A stretch of 20,913 bases of DNA, from contig JANNFX010000092.1 in the NCBI GenBank assembly GCA_031380225.1, positions 1 to 20,913 on the forward strand, read 5' to 3'. The notes below the pieces were generated by a model. That model did no database searches, was not told the DNA's origin, and saw only the letters and a program-made list of their open reading frames with translations. Positions 14,173 to 20,913 of the stretch are shown here, piece by piece. Made by a program: the position numbers and the translations under genes. How positions within the stretch are numbered: position 1 is the stretch's first letter; each line of letters begins with the position of its first letter. The DNA is from JANNFX01 sp031380225. Lineage in GTDB: Bacteria > Pseudomonadota > Alphaproteobacteria > Rhizobiales > Hyphomicrobiaceae.

Positions 14173-16377
14173 ATGACAATAAACCCGCAAGTTGTTCGCA
14201 TGACCAGTAAATCTACGGCCGGGACAGACACGGATCTTGTTGGATTCGTTACAATTATTCAGCGTAACTTGCGCCGGATCGCTTTGGCAACTTTAGGTAC
14301 ACTTGCGGTTGCCGTCGCATATCTCGCTGTTGCCACGCCCGTCTATACTGCCACCGCAACCGTTCTGATCGATCCCCGGCCAAGAAAGACTGTGTCAGAA
14401 GAAGTTGTTTTGGGTGGCCTTGGCAGCGACTTGGCTTTGGTTGAGAGCCAAGTTCCGGTGATCAGTTCGGATAGTGTCTTAAAACGAGCCATTATCGAGC
14501 TGGCCAAAGATCCAGCGACGAATTTTGCACCTCAAAATGCTCCTGCTGCAAGTTGGCTTGAGTCATTCAAGACGTTGATCCGCGGCCCGCGCCAGACTTT
14601 GGATTCAAACGTTGCCGCACTCGAAGCGCTGCAAAAAGGTTTAATTGTTAAGCGCGCGCCCAAAACTTATGTTGTTGACATTGAGGTCTCGACAATTTCT
14701 CCGGTCCAAGCCGCCGCTGCGGCCAATGCGATTGCGGCTGCCTATTTGGCAGATCAGTCAGCGGTTAAGTCTGACGATTCGAGCCGCGCCAACAAAATGA
14801 TCGACGCCCGTCTTGGCGAATTGACGGAGCAAGTCAGGCGCGGTGAAATCCGTATCGATGACTTTAAGAAGGCAAATAAAATCTTGTCGTCGGAAGGCGG
14901 CAACGTCAATGAACAGCAGCTTGGCAAGTTGAGCGCCGAGTTAGCGAGCGCGCGCGCGGTCTCTGCTGAAGCCAAAGCCCGGCTTGAACAAGCCAACCTA
15001 ATTTTAAAGGGCAAGTCATCAGCCGATCTGTTGCCGGAAGCGATGAAATCGCCACTTATTCAGCGGCTGCGTGAACAGTATGCCCAGGTCGCGCGCCGCG
15101 AAGCTTCCTTATCGACGCAACTGCAGTCGCGTCACCCGGTCCTCATTGAAGTCCGGTCTCAGATCAAAGAGATCAATGCGCAAATCTCGACCGAACTCGT
15201 TCGCGTATCTCAATCGGCAAAAAGCGAGAGTGCCGTCGCGCAGGCTCGCGAGAAGGAGCTGACCCGCATCATTGAAGGCGCTAAAGAAGACGTCGGGCGG
15301 ACCAATACAGCACAAATCAAACTCCGGGAAATCGAGCGCGAAGTCGAAGCCGGCCGCGAACTGCTAAAGGCGTTCCTGGCGCGAGCAAAAGAAACGCAAG
15401 AGCAAACCGGAATGTCGACGCCTGAAGCGCGCGTGATTTCGGAAGCATCCGTTCCGTTGCGGCCGTCAAAGCCCGGCAAGCTTCTGATCCTGTCGCTTGC
15501 ACTTTTGAGCGGATTAGGGCTCGGCATCACGCAGGCCCTGCTGAGAGATCATTTGCGCCGCTCGCCAGCCGAAGCTGCGCCACAACTAGAAATGACTGCG
15601 GCATTGCCAGAACACCGGCACGTGACACGGCGAACCCAATTGGCAGTGCACAACCATAACACCTCGCTTCAAGACCTTGCGCATCTTCCAGCGCCTCCGC
15701 AGTCGCGAGCACAATTGCCGGGCGCAACTGCGGCAGGCTCCGTCAGCGATCTTTTGCTGGCGATGGCACATGAAAAAGCCTCGGCCGAGCCAGCCTTCCG
15801 CCAAGCCATTCACCGACTGTTGTCACGCCTGCAAAGCGGCGTCGGCGACGGCGAACCCTTGACGCTACTGCTCGGCAGCCCACACCGAGGCGCCGGGACT
15901 TCGGCTGCGACTTTGGCACTTGGCTGCGCGGCGGCACGCACCGGCCAGCGTGTCCTACTCGTCGATGCGGCTTCAATAGATGCGGAATTGTCAGAAGTTT
16001 TTGCCGGAGAATTGTCCCAAACTGAGCCGGTCGTCCTCGATAGCTCGGAGCATTTAGCAAGGATCGTCAAGTGCGACGACGTCTCTGGAATTTCGGTGCT
16101 GCCGATCGCTTTCGCCGACTTGCGAACTCTGAATTCGAACCAGAAGCGCCGGCTTGCGACCGGCATCACGTCACTGGCGCAAGCCTATGATTTGGTGCTG
16201 ATCGACGGTGGCGCTCTGTTGGACGATGACTCAGCGCTGAGCTTGCTGCCCGCCGTCGACCGTATTGCCATTGTGGCCCGAATTGGAATGACCACAAGCG
16301 ATGATATTGAGGCTTTGTCGGCCCTTTTGCGCCCAGACAACGATCGCCTTATGGGCGTAACCTGGACCGCTGCCTGA
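14173..16377 (+). CDS. Wzc/GumC/ExoP-type polysaccharide co-polymerase with degenerate ATPase domain
   Basis: This inner-membrane protein controls chain length and export of an exopolysaccharide. It has the Wzz fold: a first membrane helix at about 36-58, PVYTATATVLIDPRP, a long periplasmic coiled-coil region, and the GNVD-like RPSKPGKLLILSLALL leading into the second helix (about 435-456). The C-terminal cytoplasmic domain resembles bacterial tyrosine kinases (BY-kinases), but the Walker A lysine is absent: GSPHRGAGTS (568-577) where GEGKS/T is usual. Walker A' reads VDAAS (597-601) and Walker B LIDGG (about 676-680). There is no C-terminal tyrosine cluster. ATP-dependent autophosphorylation is therefore doubtful. 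ATG at 14173 gives 734 residues, a normal family length; 14200 and 14119 are alternatives. It is the first gene of the plus-strand polysaccharide run. Confidence 0.88.
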   Translation: MTINPQVVRMTSKSTAGTDTDLVGFVTIIQRNLRRIALATLGTLAVAVAYLAVATPVYTATATVLIDPRPRKTVSEEVVLGGLGSDLALVESQVPVISSDSVLKRAIIELAKDPATNFAPQNAPAASWLESFKTLIRGPRQTLDSNVAALEALQKGLIVKRAPKTYVVDIEVSTISPVQAAAAANAIAAAYLADQSAVKSDDSSRANKMIDARLGELTEQVRRGEIRIDDFKKANKILSSEGGNVNEQQLGKLSAELASARAVSAEAKARLEQANLILKGKSSADLLPEAMKSPLIQRLREQYAQVARREASLSTQLQSRHPVLIEVRSQIKEINAQISTELVRVSQSAKSESAVAQAREKELTRIIEGAKEDVGRTNTAQIKLREIEREVEAGRELLKAFLARAKETQEQTGMSTPEARVISEASVPLRPSKPGKLLILSLALLSGLGLGITQALLRDHLRRSPAEAAPQLEMTAALPEHRHVTRRTQLAVHNHNTSLQDLAHLPAPPQSRAQLPGATAAGSVSDLLLAMAHEKASAEPAFRQAIHRLLSRLQSGVGDGEPLTLLLGSPHRGAGTSAATLALGCAAARTGQRVLLVDAASIDAELSEVFAGELSQTEPVVLDSSEHLARIVKCDDVSGISVLPIAFADLRTLNSNQKRRLATGITSLAQAYDLVLIDGGALLDDDSALSLLPAVDRIAIVARIGMTTSDDIEALSALLRPDNDRLMGVTWTAA

Positions 16378-16616
16378 CAGAGCTCAAGCAACAATTGTCC
16401 AATGCTTCGACTGAGTGGCGGCATGGATTTTGCTCTTCACCATCCTATCTCCTCGATCACTCATCCGCATGGACCCGTTCAATGACCGCGACCCCGTTAG
16501 CTAATATAAACTCCAGTACTCTGGGGGCGGCATTTGTGCCGTTGCGAGGGGAAGATTTCCAGAGCATAACGGCGTCTGAAATGGGTAAACGATGTGTTAA
16601 CGGTGCCAGCCAAGTG

Positions 16617-17441
16617 ATGCGTATCGAGGACATGCCCGCCGAAACCGCCGGCTCGTGGCGTGCGGAAGACCCGTTAGCCATCGTTGATGGTTGGCCGGTC
16701 AATTTGGCGAATATTGACCAAGCCATCTCTGCGATCATTCAGGCCGCAAGCCTCGGCAAAAGTTTTTCCGCTGTCACACTCAATCTTGATCATCTGGTCA
16801 AACTGCGTTCCAGCGCTGCCTTCCGCAAGGCTTACCGGTACGCCAGCTTTATCACCGCAGACGGCGAGCCCGTCGCGAAACTCGCGCGCCGGCAGAACAC
16901 CGGTATCGTCCGTACAACAGGCGCCGATTTGGTCGTTCCGCTAACTGCGGCGGCAGCCAAAGCTGGAGTTCCAGTTTATCTGTTCGGCACAAGCCCTGCC
17001 GTTATTCAACGAGTCGGCGCCGACTTGACCGAACGCAGTGGCGGCACGCTCGATATCGCTGGCAGCGCTTCACCCGCTCATGATTTTAATCCAGAAGGAC
17101 CCGAGGCCGACGCGGCCCTCGATCTTATCGCAGCATCGGGCGCCAAGCTCTGTCTGGTCGCACTCGGCGCGCCAAAACAAGAAATTTTCTCAGCCCGCGC
17201 AGTTGCCCGTGGAGTCAATTGCGGTTTTGTCAACATCGGCGCTGCCCTCGATTTCTTAGTTGGGGCCCAGGTCCGCGCGCCAAAACTCATGCAACGCTCC
17301 GGCCTCGAATGGCTGTGGCGGCTCGCGAGTAGCCCGCGGCGCCTGGCTGGACGGTATTTTTCGTGCGCCATCGTTTTAGCTGATATTCTCCTGCTCGGCC
17401 CTCAATCGGCGACCAGCTCATCGCACCGGTTGGCCAAATAG
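16617..17441 (+). CDS. WecG/TagA/CpsF-family glycosyltransferase (GT26)
   Basis: This family adds a sugar, often N-acetylmannosamine or its uronic acid, to a lipid-linked acceptor. Motifs are clear: VDGWPVNLANIDQAI, TLNLDHLVKL, FITADGEPVAKLARR (the catalytic Asp region), RTTGADLVVPL, VALGAPKQEIF, and the C-terminal APKLMQRSGLEWLWRLASSPRRLAGRYF, which in this family docks at the membrane. The start is uncertain. The frame is open from 16395 with ATGs at 16482, 16581, 16617 and 16632, but codons before 16617 look atypical (ATA, TTA, CGA, GGG) and conservation begins after it. The chosen start gives 274 residues, near the usual 250. It lies in line with the Wzc-like gene upstream and a GT4 gene 67 bp downstream. 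Confidence 0.88.
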   Translation: MRIEDMPAETAGSWRAEDPLAIVDGWPVNLANIDQAISAIIQAASLGKSFSAVTLNLDHLVKLRSSAAFRKAYRYASFITADGEPVAKLARRQNTGIVRTTGADLVVPLTAAAAKAGVPVYLFGTSPAVIQRVGADLTERSGGTLDIAGSASPAHDFNPEGPEADAALDLIAASGAKLCLVALGAPKQEIFSARAVARGVNCGFVNIGAALDFLVGAQVRAPKLMQRSGLEWLWRLASSPRRLAGRYFSCAIVLADILLLGPQSATSSSHRLAK

Positions 17442-17508
17442 AGCCGGTTGAAACTTGACCACTCGTGGAACGTAGACGCTGAAGGACGCGGCAAAGCTCG
17501 GATCACCA

Positions 17509-18624
17509 ATGCCATTGCCTAAGTTACTTTTTTACACTCATGCCCTGGTCGATGGCGGCGCCGAGCGGCTGTGGTCGTGCTTGGCGACAGCATTCAAACA
17601 CCGCGGCTATGAGGTGTTATTTGCGGTCGACTATGACGCCAAAGAAAATGCGGCCAATCTCGACTCCTCGATTCCGTTGACTGTCCTGGGCCGGAACCAT
17701 GCAAAGTCCGTCGCTCAATTGATCAAACTGCTGAGTTCCACACGGCCGGACGTTGTGCTGTCGGCTGTCGGCGGCTCCAACATTAAAATGATGACAGCGC
17801 TGGCCGCATCGCGGTCTTCTGCGGGTTCGATCTTGACGTATCATGGCTCAGTTGAACCGGGATCGGGCTGGATGGCGTATTTCAGTTTCAAGTCGCTACC
17901 AGTGTTGAGCCGCCGCGCGTCGCGCATCGTGGCAGTTTCAGAAGGTCTGGGGCAAACCCTGATTCAAAACTGGCGCGCGAAGGCCTCGCAAGTCGATGTC
18001 ATTCTTAACCCGGTGTATTTTCCCGATACGGCACCGGTCCCGAGCCGCTCCGAACTCGCAGCCCGTGACGATGTTGTGCTGGCCGTTGGGCGCATGTCGC
18101 CGGAAAAAGACTTCACGACCCTGATCCGGGCGTTTGCAAAAGTTCGCCGGCAGACGGCAAAACTTGTCATACTTGGCAAAGGTCCGGAACGCGAAAAACT
18201 CGAAAACGAAGTCTTGCGGCTCGGCTTGCAGGATCGCGTCGCAATGCCGGGCTATAGTGTCGAGCCATGGTCCTACTACGCAGCCGCCAAATGTCTTGTA
18301 TCGCCGTCGCAGTCAGAACTGTTCGGCAACGCAATTGTCGAAGCCATGGCGTTCGGTCTGCCGGTTGTTGCAACCGCGTGCGTCGGCCCGAAGGAAATTA
18401 TCTGCTCTTCCGCCCATGGCACGATCATTCCGATTGGCGACAGCGATGCGATGGCGCGTGCAATCGAGGCTACTCTCGACGACCCAGGCGATCCGGTTCC
18501 GCGCCGCGCCCGCGCCGACGAATTTTCTTTTGCCGCCCGCGTTCCGATTTATGAGACACTCATATTGGATATCCTGGCCGAAAAAGCGCCAATACTGGCG
18601 CGGACCAAACTGGCGACCCACTGA
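17509..18624 (+). CDS. GT4-family glycosyltransferase
   Basis: The 371-residue protein has the GT-B two-domain layout. The N-terminal domain opens with LLFYTHALVDGGAERLWSCLA, the acceptor-side motif of GT4 enzymes. The C-terminal domain has the donor-side elements VLAVGRMSPEKDFTTLIRAFA, LVILGKGPERE, and the EX7E pair (E270 and E278 in SELFGNAIVEAMAFGLPVVAT). No membrane segment or signal is seen; it probably works at the cytoplasmic face on undecaprenyl-linked intermediates. Donor and acceptor sugars cannot be read from sequence. It lies between the WecG-family gene and another GT4 gene, all on the plus strand, so it probably belongs to the same operon. The ribosome site is weak (GGAT about 6 nt upstream). 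Confidence 0.92.
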   Translation: MPLPKLLFYTHALVDGGAERLWSCLATAFKHRGYEVLFAVDYDAKENAANLDSSIPLTVLGRNHAKSVAQLIKLLSSTRPDVVLSAVGGSNIKMMTALAASRSSAGSILTYHGSVEPGSGWMAYFSFKSLPVLSRRASRIVAVSEGLGQTLIQNWRAKASQVDVILNPVYFPDTAPVPSRSELAARDDVVLAVGRMSPEKDFTTLIRAFAKVRRQTAKLVILGKGPEREKLENEVLRLGLQDRVAMPGYSVEPWSYYAAAKCLVSPSQSELFGNAIVEAMAFGLPVVATACVGPKEIICSSAHGTIIPIGDSDAMARAIEATLDDPGDPVPRRARADEFSFAARVPIYETLILDILAEKAPILARTKLATH

Positions 18625-18633
18625 GTGGATATC

Positions 18634-19752
18634 ATGAGCGCGCCTCAGTTAGACAACAGTGACCGCAAGACGGTCTACCTCGACCTGACGCATCTCCGCC
18701 GTCATGTGACCGGGCTTGAGCGCATCGCTATCGATCTATTTGAAAAGGCCGAGTTCGACGGCGCCGTTATGAACCCGGTCAGGTCAAACGGCATTTTGTC
18801 AATGATCTGGAAACAGCAGGTCACGTTGCCGTGGTTAGCGCTCGCCAACCGTCAGGCCGAATTTGTGTTTCCCGGCTTCCCGCCGTCGCCGCTGTTCCGT
18901 TTCGCCCGCCATCGCACCACGCTTTACGTCCACGATCTGTTTTTGGTGACACGGCGGCAGGATCTGGGTCTCAAGGCTCGCGTTTACATGGCATGGCCGT
19001 TTAAGTTTGCCGTCACAGGCCTCAAGCGCTTTTTGGTCAACTCTGAAAAAACACGCGCCGAACTGCAGCCATTTGTGCGCCCTGACGCATCGATCGCACT
19101 TTATCGCCCCGAAGTGCGTAACGCTTTTGATCTCAGCCCCGAGGCCGGTGATCGAAGCGCCGATCAACATAAGCCACGCCCACTAAAGCTGGTATCTGTC
19201 GGCACTATTGAGCCGCGCAAGAATTACCGCGCCGCCGCTCTCATCACGGAACACGCCAACCGGATTCATCCCGGCGGCGCTGAGCTGCATATTGTGGGCC
19301 GCGAAGGCTGGGGTCCAGACGCAGCTTCTCTGGCCTCGCATCCGAATGTCAATATTCATGGTTATCTTGCAGCGTCAGATGCCAAGCGCATCATTGAGTC
19401 TGCTGATGTGTATCTCTGCACATCGCACGATGAAGGCCTGGGCTTGCCGCTGATCGAAGCGCAATACGCAGGGTTGCCGGTTGCCGCTCCAGATCAAACT
19501 GTATTCCGGGAAGTGCTCGGCAGTTCTGGAACCTATATCAACTCAGCAGAGCCTGAAGCCGCAGCTAAAACGATCCTCGAACTCGTCAGTCAACCTGGAT
19601 GGCGCACGCGGCAGCAGGATTTGTCGTTGTCGAACACAATCCGCTGGAACAACTTGGCCAAAGGCGATCGTGCTCGCGCCAAGCAACTGTTCGCCATTTG
19701 TGATCCGGTGCAAAAACGGCCGCGATCTGCCGCGCTGGATAGTATTCTCTAA
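18634..19752 (+). CDS. GT4-family glycosyltransferase
   Basis: The 372-residue protein is a second GT-B enzyme, with a diverged N-terminal domain (VYLDLTHLRRHVTGLERIAIDLF, then TTLYVHDLFLV). Its C-terminal donor domain is typical: KLVSVGTIEPRKNY, ELHIVGREGWG, NVNIHGYL, and the EX7E pair (E267 and E275 in TSHDEGLGLPLIEAQYAGLPV). It resembles mannosyl- or rhamnosyltransferases of O-antigen and exopolysaccharide loci, but the sugar is not determinable. ATG at 18634 is 9 nt after the previous stop; the in-frame GTG at 18625 directly follows that stop and is an alternative. It is the last gene of the polysaccharide run. Its TAA overlaps the stop of the convergent UbiK-family gene by 4 bp. Confidence 0.9.
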   Translation: MSAPQLDNSDRKTVYLDLTHLRRHVTGLERIAIDLFEKAEFDGAVMNPVRSNGILSMIWKQQVTLPWLALANRQAEFVFPGFPPSPLFRFARHRTTLYVHDLFLVTRRQDLGLKARVYMAWPFKFAVTGLKRFLVNSEKTRAELQPFVRPDASIALYRPEVRNAFDLSPEAGDRSADQHKPRPLKLVSVGTIEPRKNYRAAALITEHANRIHPGGAELHIVGREGWGPDAASLASHPNVNIHGYLAASDAKRIIESADVYLCTSHDEGLGLPLIEAQYAGLPVAAPDQTVFREVLGSSGTYINSAEPEAAAKTILELVSQPGWRTRQQDLSLSNTIRWNNLAKGDRARAKQLFAICDPVQKRPRSAALDSIL

Positions 19753-20036
19753 ACAACTATCGAACCGCCACTTGCGCCGCCCTCGAGGCGTGCCAGGCGA
19801 GCTTCAAGTGCGGTTAAGCGCTGCGACAGCGCCTCGTTCTCAACCCGCGCTTTTTCTGCCATGGCTTTGACGGCTTCGAACGCTTCCCGGTCGACGACGT
19901 TCATGTCTTTCAGGACACGTTCGCCTTGCGACCGCATCATGCCCTCGACTTCGCGCCGGACGCCGTCTGCCGCGCCAGCCGCGTCTGTCATCAGTTTGGC
20001 AATTTCGTCGAACACGCGGCCGCTGGTTTGGGTCAT
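19749..20036 (-). CDS. ubiK: UbiK/BMFP-family accessory protein (YqiC-like)
   Basis: This 95-residue protein matches the BMFP/UbiK family: an amphipathic N-terminal helix (VFDEIAKLMTDAAGAADGVRREVEGMMRSQ), a central LKDMNVVDREAFEAVKAMAEKAR, and a C-terminal coiled coil (LSQRLTALEARLARLEG). In enterobacteria UbiK helps assemble the aerobic ubiquinone biosynthesis complex, and related BMFP proteins from other bacteria interact with membranes. The exact role in alphaproteobacteria is not settled, so the symbol is by family. In this group it often sits divergently beside lgt, as here. Its TAG stop overlaps the stop of the convergent GT4 gene. Confidence 0.85.
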   Translation of the reverse strand: MTQTSGRVFDEIAKLMTDAAGAADGVRREVEGMMRSQGERVLKDMNVVDREAFEAVKAMAEKARVENEALSQRLTALEARLARLEGGASGGSIVV

Positions 20037-20050
20037 TGTTCTTGTCCAAA

Positions 20051-20068
20051 ATTATCGAGTATTATCGA
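20051..20068. repeat. Direct repeat ATTATCGA between ubiK and lgt
   Basis: ATTATCGA occurs at 20051-20058 and 20061-20068, a 10-bp period or one helical turn, 15-32 bp upstream of the ubiK ATG and in the divergent region shared with lgt. It might be part of an AT-rich core promoter or a regulator site. Only the repeat is seen. Confidence 0.4.
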
Positions 20069-20202
20069 TATGGCTGCTCAACTTCCGGACTTCAAGTGCC
20101 GGGTTGACGCCGGTCGATCTATTTCGTCCAGTCAGACACATTGACAGCCGAGCCAATGGTCCGGCAAGTGCGGCTTGAAACGCTGCCGGGATCCTGTGCC
20201 AG

Positions 20203-20913
20203 ATGCTGCCGTTCGCCATTCCGTTTCCTGACATCAGCCCAGTCGCGGTATCGATCGGGCCGTTCGATATCAAGTGGTATGGCCTCGCCTATTCGGCTGG
20301 CATCATCATTGCCTGGCTGACGATCCGGCGCTTGCTGCAAACGCCGCGCTTGTGGGGCGGCAAACCGCCGTTCGTCGCCGACGTCGCCGACCATCTCGTG
20401 ATGTATGTGATCATCGGCAGTGTCATCGGCGGCCGGCTTGGACAGGCGCTACTCTACGACGGCAGTTACTACGCGTCTCATCCGCTCGAAATCCTTGAAG
20501 CCTGGAAAGGCGGGATGTCGTTTCATGGCGCAGTGATCGGCGCCGGACTGGCGATCCTCTATTTTTCCCATCGCATGCAACGCTCGGCTAGAACCGCAAT
20601 GGACTTGTGCTGCGCCGGCATGACATTGACGATGATCATTGGGCGGTTGGCGAACTTCGTCAATTCAGAGCATTGGGGCCGTGTCAGCGATGTGCCCTGG
20701 GCAATGATTTTTCCAAACGGCGGACCGATGCCGCGCCATCCGAGCCAACTCTATGAAGCATTCCTTGAAGGCGCGGTGATGTTCGTCATCATCCGCTTTG
20801 TCACGCACTATTTGCTAGCGCTTCAGAGACCAGGATTTACGGCTGGTGTTTGGCTCGTCTGGTACGCAATCGCGCGCATGATCGCCGAGTTCTTTCGTGA
20901 ACCGGAAATTGGG
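20203..20913 (+). CDS. lgt: Prolipoprotein diacylglyceryl transferase (Lgt), 3' end beyond window
   Basis: Lgt moves the diacylglyceryl group of phosphatidylglycerol onto the lipobox cysteine of prolipoproteins in the inner membrane, the first step of lipoprotein maturation. The 237 visible residues show the family order: IKWYGLAYSAGIIIAW, GSVIGGRLGQALLYD, WKGGMSFHGAVIG (with the conserved His near 108), IGRLANFVNSEHWGR (Arg 148), PRHPSQLYEA, and the C-terminal YAIARMIAEFFREPE with the essential Arg. Most family members have NGE where this reads NSE (154-156), a mild difference. The reading stays open to the right edge, so roughly 40-50 residues are missing. GGGAT about 10 nt before the ATG is a weak ribosome site; the start fits the family N-terminus. 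Confidence 0.95.
   Translation, partial: MLPFAIPFPDISPVAVSIGPFDIKWYGLAYSAGIIIAWLTIRRLLQTPRLWGGKPPFVADVADHLVMYVIIGSVIGGRLGQALLYDGSYYASHPLEILEAWKGGMSFHGAVIGAGLAILYFSHRMQRSARTAMDLCCAGMTLTMIIGRLANFVNSEHWGRVSDVPWAMIFPNGGPMPRHPSQLYEAFLEGAVMFVIIRFVTHYLLALQRPGFTAGVWLVWYAIARMIAEFFREPEIG

Noticed and set aside
16395..16616. N-terminal extension of the WecG-family glycosyltransferase
   Set aside because: Codons are atypical for the neighbourhood, no ribosome site is seen, and family conservation begins after 16617. It is not excluded that ATG 16482 is used.

Overview
The window looks like chromosomal DNA from an alphaproteobacterium, most likely of the order Hyphomicrobiales (Rhizobiales). The evidence is the alphaproteobacterial-type heme A synthase, the PhoU-like/Pit phosphate pair (the rhizobial orfA-pit arrangement), the order prfA-prmC-DUF4167, the BMFP/UbiK-family protein next to lgt, and moderately high GC. 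I cannot name a genus. I see no tRNA, rRNA, CRISPR array, transposase or phage gene.

Layout. (1) 1-2806, minus strand: a PhoU-like DUF47 protein and a short PiT phosphate transporter, with abutting genes, followed by heme A synthase (cut by the left edge). A 122-bp palindromic repeat element lies between pit and ctaA. (2) 2967-3899, minus: a DUF1348 (NTF2-like fold) protein and a DCC-family thiol protein, probably co-transcribed, divergent from (3) a plus-strand MOSC-domain protein at 4010-4765. (4) 4774-9080, minus: a membrane-anchored helix-turn-helix protein, then prfA (release factor 1), prmC (its GGQ methylase) and, after a 414-bp gap, a DUF4167 protein with a long Arg/Asp-rich tail. (5) 9374-10587, minus: two tandem, paralogous exported TPR proteins, each ending at a hairpin. 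(6) 10819-12288, plus: a membrane protein carrying a nuclease-like fold that has lost key catalytic residues and a C-terminal 'sunset'-type domain. (7) 12361-19752: a compact exopolysaccharide locus. An initiating phosphoglycosyltransferase is on the minus strand. Divergent from it are a Wzc/GumC-type co-polymerase with a degenerate ATPase site, a WecG/TagA-family glycosyltransferase and two GT4 glycosyltransferases. (8) 19749-20913: UbiK-family protein (minus) and lgt (plus, cut by the right edge).

How parts fit together. prfA and prmC form a translation-termination pair. The PhoU-like protein probably controls Pit, and a PhoB-box-like repeat lies upstream of it. The surface-polysaccharide genes could prime undecaprenyl phosphate, extend the repeat unit and control chain length, but no flippase, polymerase or outer-membrane exporter is in the window. 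Those must lie elsewhere, or the locus serves a different glycan.

The least explained parts are the pseudo-nuclease membrane protein with its two neighbouring TPR paralogues, the terminator-like hairpins facing those genes (one suggests a plus-strand small RNA near 9120-9363), and the degenerate Wzc-like ATPase.
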